Assembly: GCF_032854445.1 (NCBI RefSeq)
Contig: NC_088295.1
Location: 95,783,805-95,847,804, forward strand
Direction of reading: 5' to 3'
Source of the DNA: Liolophura sinensis
Taxonomy: Eukaryota; Mollusca; Polyplacophora; Chitonida; Chitonidae
Length of the DNA stretch: 64,000 bases
A program made the translations under genes and the position numbers. Position 1 is the first letter of the stretch. Each line of letters starts with the position of its first letter. The notes beneath the pieces are model-generated. The model did not search any database and was not told the DNA's origin. It saw only the letters and a list, made by a program, of their open reading frames with translations. Below, piece after piece: positions 12,658 to 24,564 of the stretch.

Positions 12658-13422
12658 TCTAACCTATGTGAAAACTGTAACTGTATCGCTCTGTCTTTTA
12701 TTTTCCTGATGCATTTCCTGGGTGGCGCCAATGTGTATATTTTAGCATGTACGCCACTGACATTGCTCCCCCCCCCCCCCCGCCTCCCCACACACACCCA
12801 ATATATAATTATCTCGTTCCAATCTTAGTGGATTCACTATTTTGAAATGTATTGCCAGTCAAAAGTCTATTTTTGGGCAAAGATGATAATTTATCACTTG
12901 TTATATTTATTTATTTATTTATTTCATTAGTGTTTCACGACGAACGCAAAAATATATCACTTATACGACGGCGGCCACATTATGGTGACACCAACCAAAT
13001 AAATAAATAAATATATTTTCATACATAAATCATTTTCTTTTACGGTTTTTAGGTTTTATTAAAATGCATTCGAAGAATGCATTCTATGTTCATTAGTTCA
13101 TTCTATCATTATTTGGTCGCGAAGCTGAGGAAACGAAAGTAGGTTACAACTACTGTGCAGGAAGAACAAGGTCATCAAATACAGAGCACCATGCGACCTA
13201 CAAATAAGCGTCACTAACACACAATTGTGTTCACAACTCGGTCCCACGAGTGATTTCTCAGTATTCCAACAACTTGTATGGTGATAATAACAGGACGGAA
13301 AGCAATCCGTGGACGCAGTAGCGGAAAGGATTTCGGATTTAGATGATGTTAGATTTAGATTTCTGAATACATTATCACTCCCCTGAGAAGTGTTCGACCC
13401 CAAAGGATATAGCAGAGGAAGA
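12658..13422. other. Upstream region of gene A
   Basis: Single-copy sequence containing a C-rich tract (12767-12785) and a truncated SINE tail (12900-12990). It should hold the promoter and 5'UTR of gene A, but I see no unambiguous TATA box or initiator. Confidence 0.4.
12900..12990 (-). mobile_element. SINE 3'-tail fragment (family 1)
   Basis: Reverse-orientation fragment beginning with TTTA repeats and followed by cacttatacgacggcggcca, the same 3' end seen in the fuller SINE copies at 43562, 53443 and 55389. It lacks the tRNA-related head, as expected of a 5'-truncated insertion. Confidence 0.75.
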
Positions 13423-13480
13423 ATGCTCAACCTGTGCTGCACTCTCATTTGCTGGCTAGTTTGGGCCAGTTACGGTGAAG
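13423..13480 (+). CDS. Gene A exon 1: signal peptide
   Basis: The ATG (AGAATGC context) begins a hydrophobic leader, MLNLCCTLICWLVWASYGE, ending in a strong donor AAG|GTAAGA in phase 1. The codon split is completed by GT at the start of exon 2, giving Gly. The last about 30 bp of this exon and its donor are the seed of the following tandem array. Confidence 0.85.
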
Positions 13481-16400
13481 GTAAGACAAACCCCAGTAGA
13501 TACGTCATTACTTGCAGTTACCTTGGAGGTAAGACAAACCCCAGTTGTCTATACGTCAACACCTGCTGGCTAGTGTGGGCCAGTCACCGTGGAGGTAAGA
13601 CAAACCCCAGTAGATATGCCATCACTTGCCGGATAGTGTGAGCCAGTTACCGTGAAGGTAAGACAAACCCCAGTAGATACGTCATCACTTGCAGTTACCG
13701 TGGAGGTAAGACAAACCCCAGTAGATATGCCATCACTTGCTGGATAGTGTGGGCCAGTTACCGTGGAGGTAAGACAAACCCCAGTAGATATGCCATCACT
13801 TGCTGGATAGTGTGGGCCAGTTACCGTGGAGGTAAAACAAACCCCAGTAGATATGCCCTCACTTGCTGGATAGTGTGGGCCAGTTACCGTCGAAGTAAGA
13901 AAAACCCCAGTAGATATGCCATCACCTGCTGGATAGTGTGGGCCAGTTACCGTGGAGGTAAGACAAACCCCAGTAGATACGTCATCACTTGCTGGATAGT
14001 GTGGGCCAGTTACCGTGGAGGTAAGACAAACCCCAGTAGATATGCCATCACTTGCTGGATAGTGTGGGCCAGTTACCGTCGAAGTAAGAAAAACCCCAGT
14101 AGATATGCCATCATTCGCTGGATAGTGTGGGCCAGTTACCGTGGAGGTAAGACAAACCCCAGTAGATATGCCATCATTCGCTGGATAGTGTGGGCCAGTT
14201 ACCGTCGAGGTAAGACAAACCCCAGTAGATATGCCATCACTTGCTGGATAGTGTGGGCCAGTTACCGTCGAGGTAAGATAAACCCCAGTAGATATGCCAT
14301 CACCTGCTGGATAGTGTGAGCCAGTTACCGTCGAGGTAAGACAAACCCCAATAGATATGCCATCACCTGCTGGATAGTGTGGGCCAGTTACCGTCGAAGT
14401 AAGAAAAACCCCAGTAGATATGCCATCACCTGCTGGATAGTGTGGGCCAGTTACCGTGGAGGTAAGATAAACCCCAGTAGATATGCCATCACCTGCTGGA
14501 TAGTGTGAGCCAGTTACCGCCGAGGTAAGACAAACCCCAATAGATATGCCATCACCTGCTGGATAGTGTGGGCCAGTTACCGTTGAAGTAAGAAAAACCC
14601 CAATAGATATGCCATCACCTGCTGGATAGTGTGGACCAGTTACCGTGGAGGTAAGACAAACCCCAGAAGATATGCCATCATTCGCTGGATAGTGTGGGCC
14701 AGTTACCGTGGAGGTAAGACAAACCCCATTAGATATGCCATCACCTGCTGGATAGTGTGGGCCAGTTACCGTGGAGGTAAGATAAACCCCAGTAGATATG
14801 CCATCACCTGCTGGATAGTGTGAGCCAGTTACCGTCGAGGTAAGACAAACCCCAATAGATATGCCATCACCTGCTGGATAGTGTGGGCCAGTTACCGTGG
14901 AGGTAAGACAAAAGACAGTAGTCTATACGTCAACACCTGCTGGGTAGCATGGGCCAGTAAGCAAATATGATGTAGATATAGAGAAATTCCTAAGTTTCAT
15001 TCATTTTTGTCTTTCTTTAACTCAGAGCCATTCCGCCATTCTTATTTCAACAAAGTTTTCTATGCGTGAAATTGTAAGCCTTCTTATATGTCTTTAAACT
15101 CTTTTAGTTGGATGAACCGTCAGATCAATAGTGAGACCACCATACATACATTCACATAAGCGACCCACCATACACATATTCACATAAGCGGCCCGCCATA
15201 CACACGTTCACATAAGCCGCCCACTATACATACATTCACATAAGCGTCCCACCATGCACACATTCACGTAAGCCGCCCACCATACATACATGCACATAAG
15301 CGTCCCACCATGCACACATTCACGTAAGCGACCCACCTTACACACATTCACATAAGCGGCCCACCATGCACACATTCACGTAAGCGACCCACCCTACACA
15401 CATTCACATAAGCGGCCCACCATGCACACATTCACGTAAGAGGCCCACCAAACATACATGCACATAAGCGTCCCACCATGCACACATTCACATAAGCGGC
15501 CCACCATACACACATTCACATAAGCGTCCCAACCTACACACATTCACATAAGCGGCCCGCCATACACACGTTCACATAAGCCGCCCACCATACATACATT
15601 CACATAAGCGTCCCACCATGCACACATTCACGTAAGCGACCCACCATGCACACATTCACATAAGCGGCCCGCCATACACACGTTCACATAGGCGCCCACC
15701 ATACATACATTCACATAAGCGCCCCACCATGCACACATTCACGTAAGCGACCCACCCTACACACATTCACGTAAGCGGCCCACCATGCACACATTCACGT
15801 AAGCGACCCACCCTACACACATTCACATAAGCGTCCCACCCTACACACATTCACATAAGCGGCCCACCATACATACATTCACATAAGCGTCCCACCATGC
15901 ACACATTCACATAAGCGACCCACCCTACACACATTCACATAAGCGGCCCACCATACACACGTTCACATAAGATGCCCACCATACATACATTCACATTAGC
16001 GACCCACCATACATACATTCACATAAGCGACCCACCATACACACATTCACATAAGCCGCTCACCATACATACATGCACATAAGCCGCCCACCGTACATAC
16101 ATTCACATTAGCGGCCCACCATACATACATTGACATAAGCGTCCCACCATACATACATTCACATAAGCGGCCCAACATACATATATTCACATAAGCGGCC
16201 CACCATACATACACTGACATAAGCGACCCACCATACATACATTCACATAAGCGTCCCACCATACATACACTCACATAAGCGTCCCACCATACATATATTC
16301 ACATAAGCGGCCCACCATACATACATTCACATAAGCAGCCCACCATACATACATTCACATAAGCGACCCATCATACATACAATCACATAGAGGCACACCA

Positions 16401-19400
16401 TACACTCATTCGCTTTTAAGCGGCCCACCATACATACATTCGCTTTTAAGTGGCCCACCATACATTCACTGGCTTTAAGCGGCCCACCTTACACACATTC
16501 GTTTATATATAGTTGTGACGTCATTTTTTTCTCTCAAACATGTCAATATTTAGTATATGATATTATGTGTATGGGTAATATACTCGGAGAACATTTCATT
16601 AAAAGCATTGGGTTGTTCGTTCTGTGTAAATTCTGTGTAAACAAACGTAAATTAATAAATAAACACATGTGGGTAGTTTACACATGTTCTAATCTGTCTT
16701 TTACAGGTTGCTATGGCAATTGGTCAAATGTCATCTTGGAAGTCCCTAAAGATGTAAAAGTGGAGTTATATTGTCTTGTGCAGTCCAAACACTGTTTAAA
16801 GCACGCGCCCATTGCCAGGGGCAGCTGGACGCTCAGTAGTAATAATACTATTGTGGCCAAATTGGATTCCATGGGAAATGAATCTGTTGTCTTACCTGGT
16901 TATCAGCTGGTAGAAAAGTTTACACTGATTGTGACCAAAACTCGGCCTGGAAAATGGGTCTATACGTGTCAAGCATACAACAAAACAGATGGGAGATTTC
17001 CGGTTCACCAGATTTCCCTAAATGTCAAAGGTAGACTTTATCGGATTTTTCTTTCATAACACGCTTATCACAGTTTTTCCATTTTCAGATAATTCTCCGA
17101 TTTGATATGAACTTGTAGATAACACATCAGAGCTTTGGAGTTTAAGTTTGTTCTGTCTGTTTAAGTTGAAAATCCACGTGTATATCCGTGATCAATGGCA
17201 GACAGAAAAAACTGCAGGGGAGGGTGGGGTGGGGTGTACGGGGGAGACTCCGTTGCCGATGTGATCATTTGTTTGGCGCAATGACCCAGAAGCCTGTCAG
17301 AAACGCGGTCGCTGTGAGTTCAAGTCCAGCTTATGCTGGCTTCATCTCCGGTCGTACATGGGAAGGTCTGCAGCAATCTTGGGATGCCCATGGGTTGGTT
17401 TCCTCCCACCATAATGCTAGCCGCCGTCGGATGTGGTTTATTCTTGAGTACGGCCGAAGACGTCATTCCGATAAATAAATAAATAAATGTTTCCACCCAC
17501 TTGAAATTCTGCTGCTCTTTAACTTCTTCAGATTCATCTCCGCAAGTCGTGAATGTTTCGCCTGGTAATGTCGTCACACTGAGTTGTCCCGTTGATGAAG
17601 GGTCAAAAGTCACGTGGTACAAGTTGACAACCAGTAGTGTGAAGATTAAGGAGGCTTCAGGAGTACAGCTGACCATCCTGGTGGTTAGCCAACTTGACAA
17701 TTACATTTGTGAGGTGAAAAGAAAACAAGGAGGGAGGGTACACACACAGCGCCATTATTTCTCCCTGAGTGTCACTTCAGGTAAGTCGTTGCTGGTGGAA
17801 ATGTGACTGGGTGGAAGAAAAGGATTAGGTACAAAATAATTCCATATGGAAAATCTTTGATATTAAGAAACATTTCCATCCACATGACATAATGTCTTAG
17901 TCATCTCGGTGTACGTTATGGTTAAGTTTCCATCCACATGACATAATGTCTTAGCCATCTCGGTGTACGTTATGGTGAAGTTTCCATCCACATGACATAA
18001 TGTCTTAACCATCTCGGTGTACGTTATGGTTAAGTTTCCATCCACATCACATAATGTCTTGTCCATCTCGGTGTACGTTATGGTTAAGTTTCCATCCACA
18101 TCACATAACGTCTTAGCCATCTCGGTGTACGTTATGGTTAAGTTTCCATCCACATCACATAACGTCTTAGCCATCTCGGTGTACGTTATGGTTAAGTTTC
18201 CATCCACATCACATAACGTCTTAGCCATCTCGGTGTACGTTATGGTGCAGTTTCCATCCACATGACATAATGTCTTAGCCATCTCGGTGTACGTTATGGT
18301 TAAGTTTCCATCCACATCACATAATGTCTTAGCCATCTCGGTGTACGTTATGGTTATGTTTCCATCCACATCACATAACGTCTTAGCCATCTCGGTGTAC
18401 GTTATGGTTAAGTTTCCATCCACATGACATAATGTCTTAGCCATCTCGGTGTACGTTATGGTGAAGTTTCCATCCACATCACATAACGTCTTAGCCATCT
18501 CGGTGTACGTTATGGTGAAGTTTCCATCCACATGACATAATGTCTTAGCCATCTCTGTGTACGTTATGGTTATGTTTCCATCCACATCACATATCGTCTT
18601 AACCACCTCGGTGTACGTTGTGGGCTAGACTATTTGCTGTGTCGAGTCATTTGGATTGAGCTAATTGGCTTTATTGGGTCCTGTGTACAGCGCTGAGTTG
18701 GCTGTCGGGTCATGTAGATAGCTGAGTTGGCTGTCGGGTCATGTAGATAGCTGAGTTGGCTGTCGGGTCATGTAGATAGCTGAGTTGACTGTCGGGTTAT
18801 TTTCAGCTGGGATTTGTTGGGTCATGTGGACTGGGAAGGGTACATCGTGTTTTATTTTGACTGGGCTGAGTTGGCTTGGGTTATTCGGGCTGAGCTGAGT
18901 GGGCTGTGTTGTGTCTTTTGGAGTTTTGGAGTTTTTGTCTTTGTTTTGGAGTTTTTTTTAGAGTTGGCTTTGTCGGGTTGACAGAGGTGTGTTGGCTCTC
19001 GGATCATTTTGGACAGAGATGAGTTGGCTGTCGGGTCATGTGGACAGAGATGTGATGGCTGTCGGGTCATGTGGACAGAGACGAGTTGGCTGTCCGGTCA
19101 TGTGGACAGAGGTGTGTTGGCTGTCCGGTCATGTGGACAGAGGTGTTTTGGCTGTCGGGTCATGTGGACAGAGGTGTTGGCTGTCGGGTCATGTGAACAG
19201 AGGTGTGTTGGCTGTTGGGCCATGTGGGCAGAGATGAGTTGGCTGTCGGGTCATGTGGACAGAGGTGTGTTGGCTGTCGGGTCATGTGAACAGAGGTGTG
19301 TTGGCTGTCGGGTCATGTGGACAGAGGTGAGTTGGCTGTTGGGTCATGTGCAGATATGAGTTGGCTGTTGGGTCATGTGGACAGAGATGAATTGGTTGTT

Positions 19401-22400
19401 GGGCCATGTGCAGATATGAGTTGGCTGTTGGGTCATGTGGACAGAGATGAATTGGCTGTTGGGCCATGTGCAGATATGAGTTGGCTGTTGGGTCATGTGG
19501 ACAGAGATGAATTGGCTGTTGGGCCATGTGCAGATATGAGTTGGCTGTTGGGTCATGTGGACTGAGATGAATTGGCTGTATCAGGTCATTTGGATCAGGC
19601 TTGGTTTGCTGCGCCGGGTAATTTTGATCGGATTAGCTTTACTGAGTTGGCTGTGTCGGGTCATTTGGGCCGAGCAGAGTTGGCTGTGTCGGGTCATTTG
19701 AGCCAAGCAGAGTTGGCTTTGTCGGGTCATTTGAGCTGGGTTGACTTGGCTGCATTGGGTCATTTGGGCTGTGTCGGATCATTGTGGCTGACCCTGAATG
19801 TTTGGATATACCTGTATGATTAATGTAAACGAACCATTAACCCTTTTTTGTTGCAGCCAACACCAAGGACTGGATTTTCCCTACATGTACATTTCTCGCC
19901 ATCGTCTTAATCCTAGGGCTTGTCATAGCCGTTGTTATCTGGTGGAAGCGAAATAAGAGGGGAGACAACGGTTAGTGTGTTGCTTCAGTTATTTGCCTTA
20001 CGTTATTGTACACTGTATGGCTGTACGTAGTATGCCTGTACACTGCACGCCTGTACATTGTATGTCTGTACACTGTATGCCTGTACAGTGTATGCCTGTA
20101 CATTGTATGCCTGTACAGTGTATGCCTGTACACTGTATACCTGTACACTGTATGTCTGTACACTGCATGCCTGTACACTGTATGCCTGTACACTGTATGC
20201 TTGTACACTGTATACCTGTACATTGTATGCTTGTACACTGTATGCCTGTGCACTGTATGTTTGTACACTGTATGCCTGTACACTGCATGCCTGTACACTT
20301 TATGCCTGTATACTGCATGTCTGTACAGTGTATATATGTACACTGCATGCCTGTACGCTGATGGCCTGTGCACTGTATACATGTACACTGCATGCCTGTG
20401 CACTGCATGCCTGTACACTGTATGCCGTACACTGTATGCCTGTACACTATATGCCTGTACACTACACGCCTGTACACTGCATACCTGTACACTGTATGCC
20501 TGTACACTACACGCCTGTACACTGCATACCTGTACACTGTATGCCTGTACACTACATGCCTGTACACTGTATGCCCGTACACTATGCCTGTACACTGTGT
20601 GTTTGTACACTGCATGCATGTACACTACATGCATCTACACTGTATGTCTGTACACTGCATGCCTGTACACTGTATGCCTGTACACTGTATGCTTGTACAC
20701 TGTATACCTGTACATTGCTTGCCTGTACATTGTATGCTTGTACACTGTATGCCTGTACATTGTATGCTTGTACACGGTATGCCTGTGCACTGTATGTTTG
20801 TACACTGTATGCCTGTACACTGCATGCTTGTACTCTGCATGCCTGTATACTGCATGTCTGTACAGTGTATATATGTACACTGCATGCCTGTACGCTGATG
20901 GCCTGTACACTGCATGCTTGTACACTGCATGCCTCTGCACTGTATGCCTGTACACTGCATGCATGTACACTATATACCTGTACACTGTATACTTGAACAC
21001 TGTATGCCTGTACACTGCATGCCTCTGCACTGTATGCCTGTACACACTGCATGCTTGTACACTGTATGCCTGTGCACTGTATTCCGTGCACTGTACGCCT
21101 GTACACTGCATGCTTGTACACTGGATGCCTGTACACTATATGCCTGTACATTGTATGCCTGTGCACTGTAGGCCTGTACACTATATGCCGGTACACTGTA
21201 TACTTGAGCACTGCATGCCTGTACACTGCATGCCTGTACACTATATGCCTGTACATTGTATGCCTGTGCACTGTAGGCCTGTACACTATATGCCGGTACA
21301 GTGCGTGCCTGTATAATGTATGCCTGTACACTGCATGCCTGTACACTGCATGCGTGTACACTGCATGCCTGTAAACTGTATGCCTGTACATTGTATGCCT
21401 GTACACTGCATGCCTTTACACTGTATGCCTGTACACTGTATGCCTGTACACCGTATGACTGTACACTAGGAGGTGGGTGTTATTTCTAGCATAACCTCTT
21501 TGCACACTTTGTTTTGGTTGTCCTTGACTACTCTTTGTCTGACCTACCCGACGTTTCACATTATCCAACATCTTGGTTTTTGGTATTGTCCTAAGCAGTT
21601 AAATTATGCTGGGCAATGACATTTATAACCTAGACACCGATACTGTCCCAGGCACTGTTATTGTCCATGACGCCGATGTTGTCCTTGACACTGATATTGT
21701 CCTTGACACTGATAATGTATTTGACTCTGATATTGCCCTTGACGCTAAAATTTTTCTTGACACTTATATTGCTCTTGACATTTATATTGTCCTTGTCAGT
21801 GATATCGTCCTTGGCACTGATATTGTCTACGGTACTGATATTGTCCTCGGCACTGAGATTGTCGTCGACCCTGATATTAACTTAGGCACTGAATATCTTA
21901 AACACTGATGAATTTATAGACTCTGAATTTATATCCTAGACACTTACATTGTCCTTGACACTGATATTATTCTCGGTACTGATATCAGCACAGGCACTGA
22001 TACCATTGTAAGCACCGATGCTATACTAGGCGTTGTACTTGTATCCTAGGCACTGATATTATCCTAGACACTTATATTATCCTTGTGTTACGACCCAGAC
22101 TGTCTGTATTATAAAGAGATGGCTTGTTCGAAATACATGACAGTTTAGCCGCACAAAAAAGTAACCAAAACCAGCAGATTTTATTTGACAACAATTTATT
22201 AGGTTTAAGAACAGATAACAAGACTTTTACAAATACTAAAGTACTTAAGTTTAACAAGAAAGGATAACAGTATCTATACAAATACTAAAGTACTTACACG
22301 AACAACATGTCAAGTCCAAACGGACGCATACATTCCACAATGCGGAAAACCATACAGGCATAAATGCACAAATAAGAGGGAAAATTCACAGTATAACTGA

Positions 22401-23531
22401 GTGTATGACGAAATATACACAAAATTCCACTGACAGGGTCCGTTTACTAATAAGCACTGTGTACACAAGAGCACAAATTAAATATACAAGTTCAGACTGA
22501 ACAAGTGCTCGGTGGAGATAGGATATAACAAAGCCAGAGGCTATAAAGACACCAAAATTCAGCGCAAAAGGCCTACTAAAGTAATACACAGCGAAAGCAT
22601 CCAAAACTCTCAATAATTCTCCTTTCTCCTCCTTTGACCTGCTTTCATAGGTCTTGTATAGACTGGTGGAATTCTCTAGAATAAGAAAATTCTTGAACAC
22701 TTGTTGTAAACAAACAGGCCCCGAACTCAGGGTATTCTGGAACATTCTAAGGCAGAGACAGACAGCAGGCTCTGAACTCAACATATGTAAACAAGCTAAA
22801 TTTAGAAGCTGACGGCAGCACATAACACTTGGCACCCATATTGTCCGAGACACTGTTAATTTTACAGGGTCTGATATTGTTCTAATGACTGACGTATTAG
22901 TATAACTAGTATTATCCTAGTCACTGATATTGTCATAATGACTGATGTTATCCTAGTAATATAATCTTAAGCACTGACATTAACCTGGCAACTAGTATTA
23001 TCGCAGGCACTGACATTATCCTAGTCACTGATATTGTCATAATGACTGATGTTATCCTAGTAATATAATCTTAAGCACTGATATTAACCTGGGAACTAGT
23101 ATTATCGCAGGCACTGACATTGTCCTAGTCACTGATATTGTCATAATGACTGATGTTATCCTAGTAATATAATCTTAAGCACTGATACTAACCTGGGAAC
23201 TAGTATTATCGCAGGCACTGACATTATCCTAGTCACTGATATTACCATATACATTTATAATTTCCTAGCACTGATTTTGTCCTAGGCACTGATATTGTCT
23301 TCATTTCCGCCCTGGTAAGCAGTGTTATCAAGTTTCCAGCCCCGAGCCTGTGCATTGATTACGATATCTTTGACTTCAGAGAGGGATGACAAAAAAAAGG
23401 TAGTTGAAATGTTATCGCTAAATTTCTTTTTATCCCCAGAAACGAAGGATGGGAAGACAGAAGGCCAAGGACCGGATGTAGTGCCGTTAACTGAGGGTGA
23501 AGTAAAACTGAACGGTTTGGGTCCCGTGTGA
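13423..23531 (+). CDS. Gene A: two-Ig-domain single-pass membrane receptor-like protein (5 exons, 278 aa)
   Basis: Assembled by hand from exons 13423-13480, 16707-17030, 17532-17780, 19857-19970 and 23440-23531. All four introns obey GT-AG and are phase 1, and the joined frame stays open to a TGA. Predicted protein: signal peptide (1 to about 18), Ig-like domain 1 (about 21-127, Cys42/Trp60/Cys107 with the PGKWVYTC motif), Ig-like domain 2 (128-210, Cys146/WYK at 156-158/Cys187), TM helix (about 217-240), basic stop-transfer (KRNKR) and a tail of about 35 residues without tyrosines. NxS/T sequons lie at residues 24, 65, 77, 111 and 135. One-exon-per-domain, phase-1 structure is typical of Ig superfamily genes. 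Gene B is a close tandem paralogue. Introns 1, 3 and 4 carry large minisatellites, intron 2 a SINE. Likely a cell-surface recognition or adhesion protein; the ligand is unknown. Confidence 0.85.
13450..14955. repeat. Exon-derived minisatellite, 63-bp unit, each copy with a 5' splice site
   Basis: About 24 tandem copies beginning inside exon 1 of gene A. Each unit repeats the exon end (tgggccagttaccgtggag in most copies), the donor gtaagac and about 30 bp of intron (aaaccccagtagatatgcc). The unit is 63 bp, or 21 codons, in the same frame as the signal peptide, so an ORF runs through many copies until variants with gtgtgagcc introduce a stop. A few copies are shortened to about 48 bp by loss of the ctggatagtgtgggcc part. 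Donor variants include gtaagac, gtaagat, gtaaaac and gtaagaa. Confidence 0.93.
15138..16503. repeat. Minisatellite array, 28-bp unit (gene A intron 1)
   Basis: About 49 copies of a 28-bp unit containing cacataagcggcccaccata. Copies alternate irregularly between cataca and cacaca and between gcggccc, gcgaccc and gcgtccc variants. Entirely within intron 1 of gene A. Confidence 0.95.
16707..17030 (+). CDS. Gene A exon 2: Ig-like domain 1
   Basis: Acceptor cttttacag|gt and donor aaag|gtagac, phase 1 at both ends, 324 bp, exactly the length of exon 2 of gene B. It encodes an Ig-type fold with VELYC, a central Trp (SWTL), and LIVTKTRPGKWVYTC. The paralogue has LIVNKTEPGKWLYKC at the same place. 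Additional Cys residues at 21 and 49 could form an extra disulfide. Confidence 0.88.
17270..17488 (+). mobile_element. SINE (family 1) in gene A intron 2
   Basis: Plus-orientation copy with the box-B-like gtgagttcaagtccagct, the internal cgtacatgggaaggtctgca, and a 3' end attcttgagtacggc followed by AAAT repeats. The tRNA-related 5' head is diverged or truncated. It ends only about 45 bp before the exon 3 acceptor and makes up nearly half of the intron. ORFs predicted across it are spurious. Confidence 0.85.
17532..17780 (+). CDS. Gene A exon 3: Ig-like domain 2
   Basis: Acceptor aacttcttcag|at and donor cttcag|gtaagt, both phase 1, 249 bp. It encodes VVTLSCPV, VTWYK, LTILVVSQLDNYIC and a C-terminal strand YFSLSV. 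The usual D-x-G-x-Y-x-C signature is reduced to QLDNYIC, and the domain is about 6 residues shorter than in gene B. Confidence 0.86.
17868..18625. repeat. Minisatellite array, 54-bp unit (gene A intron 3)
   Basis: About 14 copies of a 54-bp unit (core tcggtgtacgttatggttaa). Because 54 is a multiple of three, the minus strand has an uninterrupted ORF of 18-residue repeats (KTLCDVDGN). I regard that ORF as a repeat artefact. Variants atcaca/atgaca and taacg/taatg are intermixed. Confidence 0.94.
18690..19795. repeat. Minisatellite array, ~31-bp unit with a 60-bp higher-order segment (gene A intron 3)
   Basis: Repeats of gagttggctgtcgggtcatg with spacing of about 31 bp. At about 19340-19570 the array becomes a regular 60-bp dimer, alternating gtggacagagatgaattgg with gtgcagatatgagttgg. 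The right end (19570-19795) is made of older, longer variants. Confidence 0.92.
19857..19970 (+). CDS. Gene A exon 4: transmembrane segment
   Basis: Acceptor ttttgttgcag|cc and donor aacg|gttagt (phase 1), 114 bp. It encodes a membrane-proximal stalk, a hydrophobic helix (FLAIVLILGLVIAVVIWW) and the basic stop-transfer KRNKR. Gene B has a 111-bp exon of the same design. Confidence 0.85.
20006..21468. repeat. Minisatellite array, 15-bp unit (gene A intron 4)
   Basis: About 97 copies of ctgtacactgtatgc and close variants. The unit is five codons long, so several frames on both strands stay open for hundreds of residues. These long ORFs are not evidence of a gene. The unit includes the self-complementary GTAC and TGCA, so single strands could form many small hairpins. 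Confidence 0.95.
21612..22081. repeat. Minisatellite array, ~18-bp unit, left part (gene A intron 4)
   Basis: Diverged repeats of actgatattgtccttgac, split from the right part at 22832-23300 by an LTR insertion. Copies have drifted more than in most arrays of this window. Confidence 0.88.
22082..22831. mobile_element. Solo LTR (22086-22827) with 4-bp target duplication
   Basis: A 742-bp segment begins TGTTACGACC and ends CATAACA, a TG...CA unit with 5-bp terminal inversions (TGTTA/TAACA). It is flanked on both sides by cttg (22082-22085 and 22828-22831). It interrupts the 18-bp array cleanly. No gag/pol sequence is present, so it is a solo LTR left by recombination, by superfamily probably Gypsy-like. 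Orientation is not decided. Confidence 0.82.
22832..23300. repeat. Minisatellite array, ~18-bp unit, right part with 104-bp higher-order copies
   Basis: Continuation of the array at 21612-22081. Between about 22917 and 23240 three copies of a 104-bp block recur exactly spaced (tcactgatattgtcataatg at 22921, 23025 and 23129). Confidence 0.9.
23440..23531 (+). CDS. Gene A exon 5: cytoplasmic tail and stop
   Basis: Acceptor tttttatccccag|aa after a pyrimidine-rich tract. It encodes about 30 hydrophilic residues (starting ETKDGKTEGQGPDVV) ending LNGLGPV and TGA at 23529-23531. No tyrosine is present, so there is no ITIM or ITAM, in contrast to gene B. The 3'UTR probably follows; no clear AATAAA is visible nearby. 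Confidence 0.8.
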
Positions 23532-23784
23532 TACCTGCGATCATATCTGTATATATGTACAGTCTTCTGATGTAACAATTTGTTTCGCTAATTTGATTTG
23601 ATATGACGCTTATGTGTACAGAAGGTAGCTGGATTCGAACATTATCTCAGTTGTCAAGATGGTGTAATCTGCATGGTCGATCTCTAGGAACTCGGTGTCT
23701 AGAGTTCACGCTGCGTGCGCAAGCTCGGTTAGGTAGAACGCTGCGTGCACAATGATCTCTTTGTACAGTGTGAAATTAAATTAG

Positions 23785-24305
23785 TTCTCTCATGAACCTG
23801 TTGTTTGATGGTTGTCTGTGCATACATGTAGATTAGTGCTCTCATGAACCTGTTGTTTGATTATTGTCTGTGCATACATGTAGATTAGTGCTCTCATGAA
23901 CCTGTTGTTTGATGGTTGTCTGTGCATACATGTAGATTAGTGCTCTCATGAACCTGTTGTTTGATGATTGTCTGTGCATACATGTAGATTAGTTCTCTCC
24001 TGAACCTGTTGTTTGATGATTGTCTGTGCATACATGTAGATTAGTGCTCTCATGAACTTGTTGTTTGATGATTGTCTGTGCATACATGAAGATTAGTGCT
24101 CTCATGAACCTGTTGTTTGATGGTTGTCTGTGCATACATGTAGATTAGTGCTCTCATGAACCTGTTGTTTGATGATTGTCTGTGCATACATGTAGATTAG
24201 TGCTCTCATGAACCTGTTGTTTGATGATTGTCTGTGCATACATGTAGATTAGTGCTCTCATGAACCTGTTGTTTGATGGTTGTTTGGTATACATGTAAAT
24301 TAGTG
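23785..24305. repeat. Minisatellite array, 52-bp unit downstream of gene A
   Basis: About ten very similar copies of a 52-bp unit (core agtgctctcatgaacctgtt). It lies about 250 bp after the gene A stop codon and may be in its 3'UTR. Confidence 0.93.
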
Positions 24306-24564
24306 CGCTCACATAAAATCTCAAAATGTCGAAATCTTGTGTTTAACAAGTGTTCACTTTATATTCTGTGTTTACAGTATTTTCGTGTGAAAGAAAGACA
24401 TGGACATCTTGGAAATTAAAATGTTTCCAATTTCTGTCAATGCTGAAACATTTATTATTGACGTGATCGACGTTTCTCCGCGCTGCAAACATTATGGAAT
24501 GTCTTACTGAGGTAAACTGGCAAGAGGTCGTATTTCATCGGTTACGGTTACGTGTGACCATTTG

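Noticed and set aside
17320-17700. 126-codon minus ORF
   Set aside because: Antisense of SINE plus exon 3 of gene A; the sense strand has the supported exon.
17863-18606. 247-codon minus ORF of 18-residue repeats with DVDGN, reminiscent of Ca-binding repeats
   Set aside because: It is the complement of the 54-bp array in an intron of gene A. The DVDGN motif is repeat-derived and there is no coding context.
20006-21316. 436-codon plus-strand ORF and equally long minus-strand ORFs
   Set aside because: All frames of a 15-bp repeat lacking stop codons stay open; the region is intron 4 of gene A.
22386-22853. 155-codon minus ORF
   Set aside because: Lies inside the solo LTR and runs past its end; no known domain.
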